A model generated the notes under the pieces. It worked only from the letters and a program-made list of their open reading frames with translations. It was not told the DNA's origin and made no database searches. From Musa acuminata AAA Group (lineage: Eukaryota; Streptophyta; Magnoliopsida; Zingiberales; Musaceae), in the NCBI RefSeq assembly GCF_036884655.1, contig NC_088340.1, forward strand, positions 30,256,001 through 30,320,000: DNA of 64,000 bases, written 5' to 3'. Positions 22,192 through 35,728 of this stretch are shown here, in pieces. The first letter of the stretch is position 1, and each line of letters starts with the position of its first letter. The position numbers and the translations under genes are program-made.

Positions 22192-23130
22192 TCATGTAAT
22201 TTCGAAATAATTCAAGAGAGTTGAGTTACTTACCTTGTAGTCGAAGCCCGTCAAAGCCCAATTCGCTGTTTCACCTTTGGAAGTTCTTGATTCATCCTTG
22301 GTTGCCTTCCTCTTCTTTGGCCTCTTCCTTCGTTCAAGTTCATTGTCTATTTTAGATTTTTGTTTAATAAACTTATTAAGATTTAGTGTTCGAAGTTCAA
22401 GTTCATCATTGTCCTCATCACTTGAGTCATCGCTCAAGTGGCATTCATTTGTCCGGAGTTCCAAATCCTTCCTGTTCTTTGGAATGTGATTGTGTTCAAC
22501 ATGTTCATAATGTGCATTGTGCACCATTTCATATGTCATCAACGAACCAATTAGTTCTTCAAGTGGTAAGTTGTTTAGGTTTTTAGCTTCTTGTATTACA
22601 GTTACTTTTGAATCCCACTTCTTAGAAAGAGAACGCAAAATCTTGTTTACGAGTTCAAAATCCGAAAAACATTTTCCAAGAGCTCTTAAACTATTGACGA
22701 CATCCGTGAAACGGGTGTACATGTCGCCTATAGTCTCGCTTGGTTACATTCGAAAAAGCTCAAAATCATGCAATAAAAAGTTAACTTTCGAGTCTTTGAC
22801 TCTACTAGTTCCCTCGTACGTGATTTCAAGTGTTCGCCAAATGTCAAAAGCCGTTTCGCACGTAGAAATCAGATTGAACTCATTTTTGTCCAAAGCGTAA
22901 AATAATGCATTCATAGCCTTTGCGTTTAAAGAAAAATACTTCTCCAAATCCGACCATTCTTTCATCGGTTTAGAGGGAAGTTGAAAACTGTTTTCAACTA
23001 TATTCCATAAATCCAAATTCATAGAAATCAAGAAAACTCTCATTCGAGTTTTCCAATAAGTGTAGTCCAATCCGTTAAACAACGGTGGACGAAAAACCGA
23101 TAAGCCCTCTTGAAAGCCATGAAGAGCCAT
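22192..23130 (-). pseudogene. Array T unit 1 gag, broken by a UAA
   Basis: About 305 codons from ATG at 23128-23130. The capsid domain matches element A Gag (DYTYWKTRMRVFL, AFDIWRTLEI, DMYTRFTDVVNSL). At 22744-22746 a UAA replaces the Lys codon of the MKPSET motif; all four units share it. After the linker (acidic SDDSSDEDNDE, then basic RRKRPKKRK) the protein goes straight to KGETANWAL, with no CCHC knuckle. It ends YFEIT. Just before the end the element strand reads CAAGGTAAGT (22228-22237), a perfect plant splice-donor sequence; use is untested. Confidence 0.9.
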
Positions 23131-23166
23131 TTACCTCGGGTGTAAATCCGAAATGAGAAAAACCGG

Positions 23167-23178
23167 GCTCTGATACCA
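23167..23178 (-). promoter_or_regulatory. Primer binding site, array T unit 1
   Basis: TGGTATCAGAGC on the minus strand, two bases from LTR2. The other units have the same site at 28855-28866, 43249-43260 and 48959-48970. An intact primer site in every unit fits copies that once reverse-transcribed normally. Confidence 0.93.
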
Positions 23179-23180
23179 AT

Positions 23181-25129
23181 TGTTAGGATCAAGAGCACTA
23201 AGAGGGGGGGTGAATTAGTGCAGTGGAAAACCTTCTGCGATTGAAATCGAAAAACAGCGTTCGTTCGATAGAAGTGATTTTGATAAGAAAGCCGATTCGT
23301 AAATCACTTCAACTTTTGACTAGGAAAGATTCAGCAAAGATATGAACGCAGTTTGCAGTTATGATGGAAATCAGAATATAAGTGCAAACTGAAATACGAC
23401 GTTAGTGCAATAAAAGTGATTTGCGTCTTAAACCCCGATTCGGAAAGCACTGAACTTTGAAACACGTTCGTAAAAACACAAAAGGTAGTAAGCTATTGAG
23501 GAGGTTTGCAGTAAAGATAAGATGCTCAAAGTAAATACAAACCGAGATTTAGAGTGGTTCGGTCAATCTTGACCTTCTCCTCTTTTGGCTTCCTCCACCG
23601 ACGAGGTCACCGACGTCAACTAGAGGCCTTCCTTCAATAGGCGAAGGCCAACCACCCTTTTACAGTTTCACTCCTTTTGACGGGCTTAGGAGACAACCCT
23701 TACAGAATTTTCTCTCATCTCTTTACAACTTAGAACTTGGAAGAAAAGAGGGAGAAGAACTTTTGGCCTTTACAACAATTTTGAGCTCTAAGAATCACAG
23801 AAAAAGATCAAGATTTCGGTGTTGTTCTTTGCTATTTCAGTGCTGAATGGGTGGGGTATTTATAGGCCCCAACCCAGTTCAAATTTGGAGCTCAAAACTG
23901 TAAATTCCCAGAATTCCGGGATCAGGCGGTTGCACCTCCTGATTGGAGCGGTTGCACCGCTTGGCAGAGCTCGAAGACTGAGCCTCTGGGTGGTGCCACC
24001 TCCTTTCAGGGGGGGTAGCACCTCCTGCCAGAGCTCAAAGACTGAGCTCAGGCGGTTGCACCTCCTGACTGAGGCGGTTGCATCGCCTGTTAGAGCTCGA
24101 AGACCGAGCTCAGACGATGCCACCTCTTGTCAAGGGAGGTTGCACTGCCCAGACTCGCTCGGAGACTGAGCCTAGGCGGTGCTACCTCCTAGCTGGGGCG
24201 GTTGCACCGCCCAGTCTCGCTCGGAGACTTAGCCTAGGCAGTGCTACCTCCTGGCTTGGGCGGTTGCGCCTCCTGCCAGAAATCAGGGTCCGAATGGGTT
24301 GATCCATTCGGCCCAATTTAGGTTTTTCAAGGGCCCAATTGCCCCAAGATTAAGATAATGGTATCACCTCCCATTTCCAACTTAATCATTGTGCTAACTA
24401 CAATTTTTCATAAGACATTTACTGCAACTTGCTCCGGTGCGTCAATCGCTTCTTCCGGCGAGCTTCCGACGAACTTCCGTCGATCATCCGATGAACCCTC
24501 GGTGATGCTACTGCGGACTTCCGGCAAACTCCTGGACTTGCGACGATCCACTTGGCGAGTTCCGACGAGCTTCTTTGGCAAGCTCATGGACTTCTCGGAT
24601 TTGTTCCCGCAGAACCTCCGACGACTGTCCGAACTTCCGTTGAACTCTCGAACTCCCAACATGATCATTGTCTTGACTCCGGCGCAACTCCCGCTGCATG
24701 TCTTTCTTCCATCGTAGTTAATCCTGCACACTTAAAACAAAACTTCGATCGAGACAATTAATCCTAAGCAATTAACCAAGTTTTTCGGCATGTCATTGGT
24801 CCCTCGACGCTTCGTCTGATTCTTCGGCGCATCGTCCTCTCCTGCAGCCGATTGCCCAATCGGCCAGTTGACTCCGCAACTCCGATATCCTTGGCACAAT
24901 ACCTGCTCTTCTTGGCCCGATGCCCGAGTCCACAACCCGAAGCCTTCTGTCGATACGTCGACCGATCCACCGGCCCGACGTCCAATCTTCTGACATGTTC
25001 CTCCGGCACAACATGATTTTCCTGCTTTAATTGTCTAATCTTGATCGAAGCATTCTGCGTCACTCAAAACGCAGATTAAATCATAAACATATATCAAGTA
25101 GTTTCATCATCAAAATACGAGATTCAACA
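23181..25129 (-). repeat. Array T LTR2, shared by units 1 and 2
   Basis: 1,949 bp, same layout as LTR1, with the TATA box at 23857-23864. It shares diagnostic variants with LTR1, such as ACTGCAACTTGC and AAGATAATGGTATC, against GTGCAACTTGC and AAGTTAATGG in LTR3 and LTR4. It serves as 5' LTR of unit 1 and 3' LTR of unit 2. Confidence 0.95.
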
Positions 25130-27879
25130 ATCTCCCCCTTTTTGATGATGACAACCACTTGATGACGGAGTTAAACTTAACTCCCAGAGTTTAAACAAAC
25201 TCCCCCTATCAATATGCCATATTGATAGAATCTTGAATTCAAACTTAATTCAAGTCATTGCAATATTCATCATGAATACTTGCAACACGTCATCATGAAC
25301 TTATGCAAAAACTTATGCATAACATATCATGTCATCAACATACTTCTCTCCCTTTGTCATCAACAAAAAGGAGAAGTACCACAATCAAGTGTTTGTGATA
25401 TTGGTTCAACTCATTGCATGAAAAACATAATATCAAGTTTTATCATCATGCAAGTTTGCTATTATCAAATATCAACATGTAAAATTACGATGTAAGCTTT
25501 TGATATCATAACTCAAACATTTCAAGTGTTTATCAATTGTATCATTTCATCACATGGTAAGATATCAACGCGTAAAATTACGATACAAGTTCTTGATATC
25601 TTAACACATGATGCAGACATGGCATAATGCAAATTTGGCAATCATAGCATCAGTGTTCATAGCATCAATTCATATATTTCTCCCCCTTTGTCGTCAACAA
25701 AAAGGAGAACGATATAAGCAAATTTTAAATATAAGTACGATGTCATAAGCAGGTTCATGTCATTTTTCAACAAAAAGTGATAAGATACCAAATATTCAAA
25801 TATTTCAAGGAAAACATGACATGGAGATAGCTTTGAAAACTTCTTCCATTTTATTTGTTATTTTCTTTTTGCATGACGGAGGAAAGTTATTTCTGAGCTT
25901 ACTCGAATAAAGTTTAAATCGATAAGATATTAAAGCACGCTTCATTTTTACAAGTATCAAGATATGTATCAAATCCTTGTACGTAAAAATGGCTTCCTTT
26001 TTCAAGAAGGAATTTATAAGTAGGAATCATTTCATCAAATCCATTTCTTAAAACAAAATATTGTTCACATGATAAGTGTATAAGAGATGTATTTGCTGAT
26101 TGATTCCATATGTCAAAAATTAATGATATGAATTAAACTTGATATGACATATGCTTATTAAGTCTGGAAGAGGATAATTCAAAAATCCAATTGTTAAGAG
26201 AATCCGAAAATAAAATTAACACTTTCATGCATTCGGACAAGGCCGTGCTATTGATTTTCAAATAAAATCATGAGGACAAAACATGCTTATTATCATGAAA
26301 ATTTTTGTAACCAAAGCACATAATTTCCAACCTATTATTAGGGCATGTAATTGTGTAAAATCATCATGGCAGTCGAGTGATTTGATCATTCAATCAAGAA
26401 AGTCCGAAAATTAATTTTAACAAGTTCAATCATTCGGACATATTTTTGCCATAGTTTTTCAAATACAATTATGAAGATAAGACATGCTTATCATCATGAT
26501 AGTACGATAGCAAGTTTACAATATACAAGCTAGCAAAAAATTTTCAACATTTTAAGACACGAAAGCTAGCAATTTTCTCTTTGAGATATGCACATTAGCA
26601 ACTCTTTCTCCCCCTATGTCATTGGGAAAGAGAAGGGAAGACCCTTTATATTAATTTCTAAATCATGACAAGGGAAGGTTTCAATCTTATTTGTGCATCA
26701 TTATATTTTCAAATTCGAACATGCATAATTTTAAAAACCTTATATTTCATTCATGCATGATACTGAATAAATCAATCAATATTATGAGCATATCATACAT
26801 GATATTTAAATTTTTAACTATTTATCAATATTTTGATCATGATACCAAACATTCGTCATTTAGAGTATTCATGACATTAAATCAACATACATCATTTTAG
26901 TAACAACTCATAGCATTTTAAATCATGATTTACATCATATGCAATACATCACATCATAATTAAAAAGCTCAAGTATTGCATGCATCATTGCAAATCATAA
27001 ATGCTTCATATCATGATGGTATCAATTTTGTCAAATTATATCTTACCATACATGATCATAACTTTTCATTTGTATACATCAAAATAAATTAATGAATATT
27101 TCATGTATTCATATCATCACATAAGGAATATCAAGAAGAGTTGGTAATGAGATTTACGAATCATGTAGACAAATTATGAATATTAAGAGACATATTATGA
27201 TTCTTTTTAGATAACTCAAATAGCAAAAAGAAAGAATCACAGTAAGTTATTTTGATTTATACAAAGAATTCTCAAGTTATAATTCCAAGAAATCACGATT
27301 CATTTCAATAAATTTCAATAAGAACACATCATCAAAATCTCGACATTACTTTCAAGAGATTCAAAATGGCATAGATAATTTTATTGATCTCTTGGTGAAA
27401 AATTCAATATGATAGAGAAAAAAAAAATTTCAAGAAAAATACTTTTCTCTTTTTAGTTGTTTTAGTTCATATGATTTTATTTCATCTATGCCAAACATGT
27501 AGCATGTTTTAAAATCGAAAGTGCAAGTTTTATTACAACAAAGATCAATAAGGCACTTTCATTACCGTGAAAATCGAAAATTGCAAGATTCATCATCCAT
27601 AATTATAAAACCAATAAACATGATTTTTAAAATCTCATGCATAGAATAAAATCATGGTATCAAAACATCATTATATCATCAAGCATGATTTCATATTTTC
27701 AATCAAAATTATTTTGTTTGTTTATCATAAAATATATATTTTTCATGATTATTTTTAAAACTACTAGCATGATCATAAATTTTACATTTTCATCATATAT
27801 ATATATATATATATATTTTAACATGTAATTTTCAAGAAAATTAATTCTATATTAAAAAGAAAATGTATTATGAAGAGCA
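25130..27879 (-). other. Array T internal region 2, non-coding 3' part
   Basis: Nearly identical to region 1, with the polypurine tract at 25130-25143 and the same purine blocks. The (AT)n run near 27796-27817 is shorter here and has no long poly-T. It carries a CATGT insertion beside TAGCATG near 27495 that units 3 and 4 share and unit 1 lacks. No gene seen. Confidence 0.8.
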
Positions 27880-28818
27880 TCATGTAATTTCGAAATAATT
27901 CAAGAGAGTTGAGTTACTTACCTTGTAGTCGAAGCCCGTCAAAGCCCAATTCGCTGTTTCACCTTTGGAAGTTCTTGATTCATCCTTGGTTGCCTTCCTC
28001 TTCTTTGGCCTCTTCCTTCGTTCAAGTTCATTGTCTATTTTAGATTTTTGTTTAATAAACTTATTAAGATTTAGTGTTCGAAGTTCAAGTTCATCATTGT
28101 CCTCATCACTTGAGTCATCGCTCAAGTGGCATTCATTTGTCCGGAGTTCCAAATCCTTCCTGTTCTTTGGAAGGTGATTGTGTTCAACATGTTCATCATG
28201 TGCATTGTGCACCATTTCATATGTCATCAACGAACCAATTAGTTCTTCAAGTGGTAAGTTGTTTAGGTTTTTAGCTTCTTGTATTACAGTTACTTTTGAA
28301 TCCCACTTCTTAGAAAGAGAACGCAAAATCTTGTTTACGAGTTCAAAATCCGAAAAACATTTTCCAAGAGCTCTTAAACTATTGACGACATCCGTGAAAT
28401 GGGTGTACATGTCGCCTATAGTCTCGCTTGGTTACATTCGAAAAAGCTCAAAATCATGCAATAAAAAGTTAACTTTCGAGTCTTTGACTCTACTAGTTCC
28501 CTCGTACGTGATTTCAAGTGTTCGCCAAATGTCAAAAGTCGTTTCGCACGTAGAAATCCGATTGAACTCATTTTTGTCCAAAGCGTAAAATAATGCATTC
28601 ATAGCCTTTGCGTTTAAAGAAAAATACTTCTCCAAATCCGACCATTCGTTCATCGGTTTAGAGGGAAGTTGAAAACTGTTTTCAACTATATTCCATAAAT
28701 CCAAATTCATAGAAATCAAGAAAACTCTCATTCGAGTTTTCCAATAAGTGTAGTCCAATCCGTTAAACAACGGTGGACGAAAAACCGATAAGCCCTCTTG
28801 AAAGCCATGAAGAGCCAT
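27880..28818 (-). pseudogene. Array T unit 2 gag, broken by a UAA
   Basis: Same length and layout as unit 1 gag, with the shared UAA at 28432-28434 splitting it into 128 and 176 codons. Both halves stay open. The knuckle is missing. The splice-donor-like CAAGGTAAGT is at 27916-27925. Confidence 0.9.
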
Positions 28819-28868
28819 TTCTCTCGGGTGTAAATCCGAAATGAGAAAAACCGGGCTCTGATACCAAT

Positions 28869-30817
28869 TGTTAGGATCAAGAGCACTAAGAGGGGGGGTG
28901 AATTAGTGCAGTGGAAAACCTTCTGCGATTGAAATCGAAAAACTGCATTCGTTCGATAGAAGTGATTTTGATAAGAAAGCCGATTCGTAAATCACTTCAA
29001 CTTTTGACTAGGAAAGATGCAGCAAAGATATGAACGCAGTTTGTAGTTATGATGGAAATCAGAATATAAGTGCAAACTGAAATACGACGTTAGTACAATA
29101 AAAGTGATTTGCGTCTTAAACCCCGATTCGGAAAGCACAGAACTTTGAAACACGTTCGTAAAAACACAGAAGGTAGTAAGCTATTGAGGAGGTTTGCAGT
29201 AAAGATAAGATGCTCAAAGTAAATACAAACCGAGTTTTAGAGTGGTTCGGTCAATCTTGACCTTCTCCACTTTTGGCTTCCTCCACCGACGAGGTCACCG
29301 ACGTCAACTAGAGGCCTTCCTTCAATAGGCGAAGGCCAACCACCCATTTACAGTTTCACTCCTTTTGACGGGCTTAGGAGACAACCCTTACAGAATTTTC
29401 TCTCATCTCTTTACAACTCAGAACTTGGAAGAAAAGAGGGAGAAGAACTTTTGGCCTTTACAACAATTTTGAGCTCTAAGAATCACAGAAAAAGATCAAG
29501 ATTTTGGTGTTGTTCTTTGCTATTTCAGTGCTGAATAGGTGGGGTATTTATAGGCCCTAACCCAGTTCAAATTTGGAGCTCAAAACTGTCAATTCCCAGA
29601 ATTTCGGGATCAGGCGGTTGCACCTCCTGACTAGAGCGGTTGCACCGCTTGGCAGAGCTCGAAGACTGAGCCTCTGGGTGGTGCCACCTCCTTTCAGGGG
29701 GGGTAGCACCTCCTGCCAGAGCTCAAAGACTGAGCTCAGGTAGTTGCACCTCCTGACTGAGGCGGTTGCATCGCCTGCTAGAGCTCGAAGACCGAGCTCA
29801 AGCGGTGCCACCTCTTGTAAGGGGAGGTTGCACCGCCCAGTCTCGCTCGGAGACTAAGCCTAGGCGGTGCTACCTCCTGGCTGGGGCGGTTGCACCGCCC
29901 AGTCTCGCTCGGAGACTTAGCCTAGGCAGTGCTACCTCCTGGCTTGGGCGGTTGCGCCTCCCGCCAGAAATCAGGGTCCGAATGGGTTGATCCATTCGGC
30001 CCAATTTGGGTTTTTCAAGGGCCCAATTGCCCCAAGATTAAGTTAATGGTATCACCTCCCATTTCCAACTTAATCATTGTGCTAACTACAATTTTTCATA
30101 AGACATTTAGTGCAACTTGCTCCGGTGCGTCAATCGCTTCTTCCGGCGAGCTTCCGGCGAACTTCTGTCGATCATCCGATGAACCCTCGGTGATGCTACT
30201 GCGGACTTCTGGCAAACTCCTGGACTTGCGACGATCCACTTGGCGAGTTCCGACGAGCTTCTTTGACAAGCTCATGGACTTCTCGGATTTGTTCCCGCAG
30301 AACCTCCGACGACTGTCCGAACTTCCGTCGAACTCTCGAACTCCCAACGTGATCATTGTCTTGACTCCGGCGTAACTCCCGCTGCATGTCTTTCTTCCAT
30401 CGTAGTTAATCCTGCACACTTAAAACAAAACTTCGATCGAGACATTTAATCCTAAGCAATTAACCAAGTTTTTCGGCATGTCATTGGTCCCTCGACGCTT
30501 CGTCTGATTCGTCGGCGCATCGTCCTCTCCTGCAGCCGATTGCCCAATCGGCCAGTTGACTCCGCAACTCCGATATCCTTGGCACAATACCTGCTCTTCT
30601 TGGCCCGATGCCCGAGTCCACAGCCCGAAGCCTTCTGTCGATACGTCGACCGATCCACCGGCCCAACGTCCAATCTTCTGACATGTTCCTCCGGCACAAC
30701 ATGATTTTTCTGCTTTAATTGTCTAATCCTGATCGAAGCATCCTGCATCACTCAAAACGCAGATTAAATCATAAACATATATCAAGTAGTTTCATCATCA
30801 AAATACGAGATTCAACA
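28869..30817 (-). repeat. Array T LTR3, shared by units 2 and 3
   Basis: 1,949 bp, TATA box at 29545-29552. It groups with LTR4 at several variant sites (GGCGAACTTCTGTCG, AGTGCAACTTGC). Element B inserted only 25 bp beyond its right end. Confidence 0.95.
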
Positions 30818-30837
30818 ATCTCCCCCTTTTTGATGAT

Positions 30838-30842
30838 GACAA
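30838..30842 (+). other. Left target-site duplication of element B (GACAA)
   Basis: GACAA precedes the LTR; TACAA follows the other LTR at 39538-39542. There is one mismatch. Joining the flanks restores the GATGACAACCACTTGATG found in the other units. Confidence 0.88.
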
Positions 30843-32337
30843 TGTTGGGAAATCATAGGGGGGGGCGACATCATATGCGCAGCGGAAGAACAAGAAAACA
30901 AAAATCCCCGATTCCCAAAAGGATGTTCATCGTCATGCGAAGATTGATGCGCAAAATCCGCAAAAACACAAAACTGCGTATAGAGATTGTGTTACCTAGG
31001 GAGATCGTATATCCCTGTTTCCTTGCAGATCCTTAGGAGAGGGTGAAGGAGGTCAAGCGTCCTCCTCTCTAGCGGTGATCCACACAGCAGGGTTGCGACG
31101 ACGCTCCTCAAAACTCCAGGCCTACTCTGAGGTGGAGAGGGAGAGGAGAATAGGAAGGGCAAGCAAAGACTCTTGCCTATGAGGCTGTGAATCCCTCCTA
31201 TTTATAGAGATCCCGTGTCAAAACCCTAATGGGTCCTTTCCCTAGTGGGTATTGGATCTGCATCCAATAAGACAAGGGCTCCGTCGGATATCTCATATCC
31301 GAACCTCTACTCATCGCAATGCCTACCATATGTGTGTGACCCTCTAGGCCCAATATCGAGCTGGCCGTGAGTCATACCTGTCAGAACTCCTTCTAACTAA
31401 GTGAATTATTATCTCTGTAATAATTCACTCGACTCATCGACTACGGAAGTACTAGGCCACTACGCCGTAGTCCCCAGACGATACAGGGGAATCCAATCCA
31501 TTGGACCTGTCTGTCCTCAGTTACCATGTACCTATAGTCCCTCATACATCTAATATCCCAGAGACCGTATATCGAGCATGGTGCTGTCAGACCCATACGG
31601 TTTCTACTCGAGTCTCGCTCTAATCGGATTCTCCCGGAGAACTCTTTCTCTCTCAACCCGAATGACCCTGGCCAGGGATTTGTCTGAGCAAGAACACAGG
31701 ATATTCCTCTCATGACGCCGAGAGTGGATGATCCTCTATTGACACTCAATAGCCCTCGTAAGGTCGACTACCACTCCCAATGACCAGCTGTACTAGATCT
31801 GGGAACAGCCAAACCTATAAGTCTGGTATCAAAGAGTGGAGCACTCATACAGGACATCCTTGGTGTCTCAAGTCTAAGAACCAGATACACCACTAGGACT
31901 ACGGAATTGTTGTTTGACAATAAGGCATCATCAACCATCCAGCATTCCGTAAGCGGATCAATCAGTGAACTCATTCTCCAATGAGCACCTGTACTGTATC
32001 CCTAGTGTCCCTACACGAGCAGCTATGAGACCAGCTGCATCCATCATATGGACGGGTATACAGCACACCAGTCTATCCGGTTATCACGATGTCCCTCTCG
32101 AGTAACCTATGACCGGGATTATTTAGGATATGTGTTTAAAGGTGAATCGATCTCATTATCGTGATCTCATCACGATCCGATTCCCATTGCACAAATCCAA
32201 GGACATCACAATATATATGCATTTATGCAATAGTTATAAAGTGATATATGCCAAAATATAATAAGCAAAAAGATTCTGTATCAAGTCACACGTGCCATCA
32301 CTCACGTGATTGGCTTGCTGGGCACTTATGACTAGCA
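30843..32337 (-). repeat. 3' LTR of element B
   Basis: Starts TGTTGGGAAATC and ends GACTAGCA. A TATTTATA box (minus-strand TATAAATA) lies at 31199-31206. It holds no hairpin repeats of the Sirevirus kind. Next to its inner end, 32338-32348 gives AAGTGGGAGAT on the element strand, the polypurine tract. Confidence 0.95.
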
Positions 32338-32351
32338 ATCTCCCACTTGAC

Positions 32352-33000
32352 CTAAAGCCAATCACCTATGTGTCTGATCCCCATCAGACCCCTGTGACGC
32401 TCAAAGACAATCTGAGACAATGGCTTTGTAAGTGGATCTGCAATGTTATCTTCGGATGAAACTCTTTCCACTACTACATCTCCTCGGGTTACGATCTCTC
32501 TGATAAGTTGGAACCTCCTCAGAACACTTCTAATGAGACCCGGGTTCCCTTATTTAAGTAATCGCCCCGTAGTTGTCGCATTATAAGGAAGTCGGCTCCT
32601 CGTTACTCGGCACGACTCCCAAATCTGTGATAAACTTCTTCATCCAGACTCCCTCCTTTGCTGCATCCGATGCAACAATGTACTTCGCCTCTGTGGTCGA
32701 GTCAGCAGTGGTATCTTGCTTGGAACTCTTCCAGCACACTGCTCCTCCATTCAAGGTGTACACATACCCTGAATTCGACTTGCTATCATTGACATCAGAC
32801 TGAAAACTTGAGTCAGTGAAGCCTTCAACCTTAAGGCTATTACCTCCATATACTAGTAAAAGATCCTTAGTCCTTCTCAAGTACTTAAGGATACACTTTA
32901 CTGCTTTCCAGTGCTCCAAGCCTGGATCCGCCTGATACCTGCATAAGGTATCATATTCATGTTTGCCCTTTGAAATTTTCCATGCCAAACCTTTTGACAA
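32352..33000 (-). pseudogene. Element B RNase H and pol C-terminus
   Basis: The open piece 32581-33000 shows copia RNase H (HWKAVKCILKYLRRTKDL, GFTDSSFQSD, STTEAKYIVASDA). It is out of frame with the reverse transcriptase upstream and lacks the usual stretch of roughly 50 residues between the ENFK and RYQ..PGLEHW blocks, so an internal deletion caused the shift. Beyond 32581 the reading continues with breaks to a recognisable SSEDNIADPLTKPL and a final DWL stop at 32352-32354. Confidence 0.88.
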
Positions 33001-35728
33001 TGGTTTCTATGTACCTGGACTGGGACAAGCCAAGCATCCTCTTGGATCTATCTCTATAGATTCTAATCCCCAAGATATAGGATGCTTCCCCTAAGTCCTT
33101 TATGGAGAAGTGTCTAGATAACCAAGTCTTTACTATGGATAGCATTCCTATGTCATTCCCAATGATGAGGATGTCATCCACATATAACACCAAAAAGCTA
33201 ATAGCGCTCCCACTTACCTTTCTGTATACACAAGGCTCATCTTCGTTCTTAACGAAGTCATAAGATCTGATTGCCTCATCAAATCTTATGTTCCAACTTC
33301 GGGAAGCTTGCTTTAGTCCATAAATGGATCTAAGCAACCTACACACCTTATCTGGGCAGTTCTTGGACACGAATCCCTCAGGTTGCATCATATACACCTC
33401 CTCCTCCAGGTTCCCGTTGAGGAATGCGGTTTTCACATCCATCTGCCAGATCTCATAATCATAGTGTGCTGCAATAGCCAATAGAATTCTGATGGATTTT
33501 AGCATTGCTACGGGTGAGAAAGTTTCGTCGTAGTCAACACCTTGCCTTTGACGATACCCCTTAGCCACTAGCCTTGCTTTATAGGTCTCTACCTTTCCAT
33601 CTACTCCGATCTTTTTCTTAAAGATCCACTTGCAACCGATGGGTACAATACCTTCGGGTGCATCAACTAGGTTCCAAACCTTATTGGAGTACATAGAATC
33701 CATCTCAGAATTCATGGCTTCTTTCCACTTCCCGGAGTCTATACTCATAATAGCCTCCTCGTAGGTCTGAGGATCAATATCCTCTACATCCTCTGCTCTA
33801 ATATGTCCCACATATCTCTCAGGAGGATGGGATACTCTATCAGACCTGCGTAAAGTTGAAACTTGTGTATTAGATACCTGAACAGACTCGGGCTGTAGAG
33901 TGGTGCTTGAGCTTGGTTCTCCAACCTCGCTCAACTCTATCATTCTCCCACTGTCTCCGCCAAGAATGTGTTCCTTCTCAAGGAACACTGCTCTCTTAGC
34001 TACAAAGACCTTTTGGTCCTCGAGATGATAGAAATAATACCCACAAGTTTCCTTGGGGTATCCCACAAATTTGCATCGCTCTGTCCTTGATTCTAACTTA
34101 TCGGGGTTGTGTCTTTTAATGTGGGTAGGGCAGCCCCAAATCTTAACTACTTTAAGATCAGGCTTCTTCCCTTTCCATATCTCATATGGTGTAGACACCA
34201 CCGACTTAGTTGGAACTCTGTTCAGAAGGTAAGCTGCGGTTTCTAGGGCATATCCCCAGAATGAGATGGGTAGGTCAGCGAAACTCATCATGGACCGTAC
34301 CATATCTAATAATGTACGATTTCTCCTTTCAGAGACACCATTGAGCTGAGGTGTATAAGGAGGTGTCCATTGGGATAATATCCCATGGTCCTTGAGGAAG
34401 TGAGTAAACTCTGTACTTAAGTACTCACCTCCTCGATCTGATCGAAGAGTTTTGATACTCTTTCCAGTCTGGTTCTCCACCTCATTCTTATACTCTCCGA
34501 ATTTCTCAAAGGCCTCGGACTTGTACTTCATTAAGTACACATATCCATACCTTGAGAAATCATCAGTAAATGTAATGAAGTAGGAGTAACCTCCAATGGC
34601 ATGAGTTGACATGGGTCCACATACATCACTATGTATGAGTTCCAACAACTCAGTGGCTCTCTCTCCAGTTCCACTAAATGGAGAGTTGGTCAATTTTCCA
34701 CGAATGCAAGGCTCACAAGTTGCATAAGACATATAGTCGAATGGATCTAGATATCCATCATTTAGCAACTTTTGAATCCTTCTTTCATGGATGTGACCTA
34801 GCCTACAATGCCACAGGTATGTACTGTTCAACTCATCTCGTTTCCTTTTGGACACATTTATATTCATGATATGTGGAGTGGTGTCTAACATAAATAAACT
34901 ATTATGCAATGTTCCTTTCGTGATGATCTTATCATCTAATAATATCGAACAACCATTGTTCTCAAAAACAAATTTATATCCACTAACTGTTAAACATGAA
35001 ATGGAGATAATGTTTTTGATAATAGAAGGAACAAAATAACATGCATCTAATGCAATAAAAGCTCCACTAGGCAGATGTAAGGCGACCTCGCCAACAGCTA
35101 ATACAGCAACTTTTGCTCCATTACCCATCTTGAGGTCCATCTCGCCTCTCTCTAGTCTCCTAGGCCTTGCCAGAACCTGCAACGAATTACATATATGATA
35201 AGCACTACCGGTATCTAATACCCATGTGTTATCATAAGAGTCTGACAAATGGAGACTGATCATGAATGTACCTGAAACTTCATCAAGCTTTTGTTTCGCC
35301 CTTTCTGCAAGGTACTCTTTGCAGTTTCTCTTCCAGTGCCCATCTTTACCACAGTGGAAGCACTGGCCTTTGTCCTTTGTTGGGTCTTTCTTAGCAACCT
35401 TTGCTTTACCTTGTTTGCCCTTGCCCTTTCCCTTCTTAAGGGACCTTTCTGCTTTCCTTTTCTTTCTGGTCTCACCAGTGTAGAGAACTGGCTTCTCTTT
35501 CTTAATAGTACTCTCTGCCTCCCTCAACATATTGAGGAGCTTTGGGAGAGTCACCTCAAGCTTGTTCATATTAAAGTTCATTATGAACTGTGAAAAGGAA
35601 TCTGGTAGGGACTGAAGCACAATGTCCACACACAAGTTATCCTCTAGGACCATTCCTAGACCTGTGAGTTTCTCTATCCACTCAATCATCTTTAGGACAT
35701 GGTTCTGAACCGGTGTCCCCTCAGTCAT
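32957..35728 (-). pseudogene. Element B pol and Gag C-terminus, 923 codons open
   Basis: The largest open frame in the window. From the N-terminus: the rest of Gag, a CCHC knuckle near residue 123 ([14 protein letters not shown]), protease active site WVLDTGS near residue 170, integrase zinc finger (HCRLGH ... CEPCIRGK), and integrase core acids in [16 protein letters not shown] and GVSERRN. The reverse transcriptase has [31 protein letters not shown] and YVDD in [10 protein letters not shown]. It ends shortly after [18 protein letters not shown] because of the deletion near 32957-33000. The start at 35728 is an internal Met; the native protein began at the Gag start near 36091. Confidence 0.92.

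Noticed and set aside
22277..22900. Plus-strand ORFs opposite the array gag pseudogenes (also at 27965, 42468 and 48069)
   Set aside because: They are antisense shadows of gag; the gag frame shows the known family motifs and these do not.
31441..31974. Pair of minus-strand ORFs (102 and 68 codons) present in both LTRs of element B
   Set aside because: They recur only because the LTR is duplicated; no domain or ATG context supports translation, and the LTRs are too similar to judge constraint.
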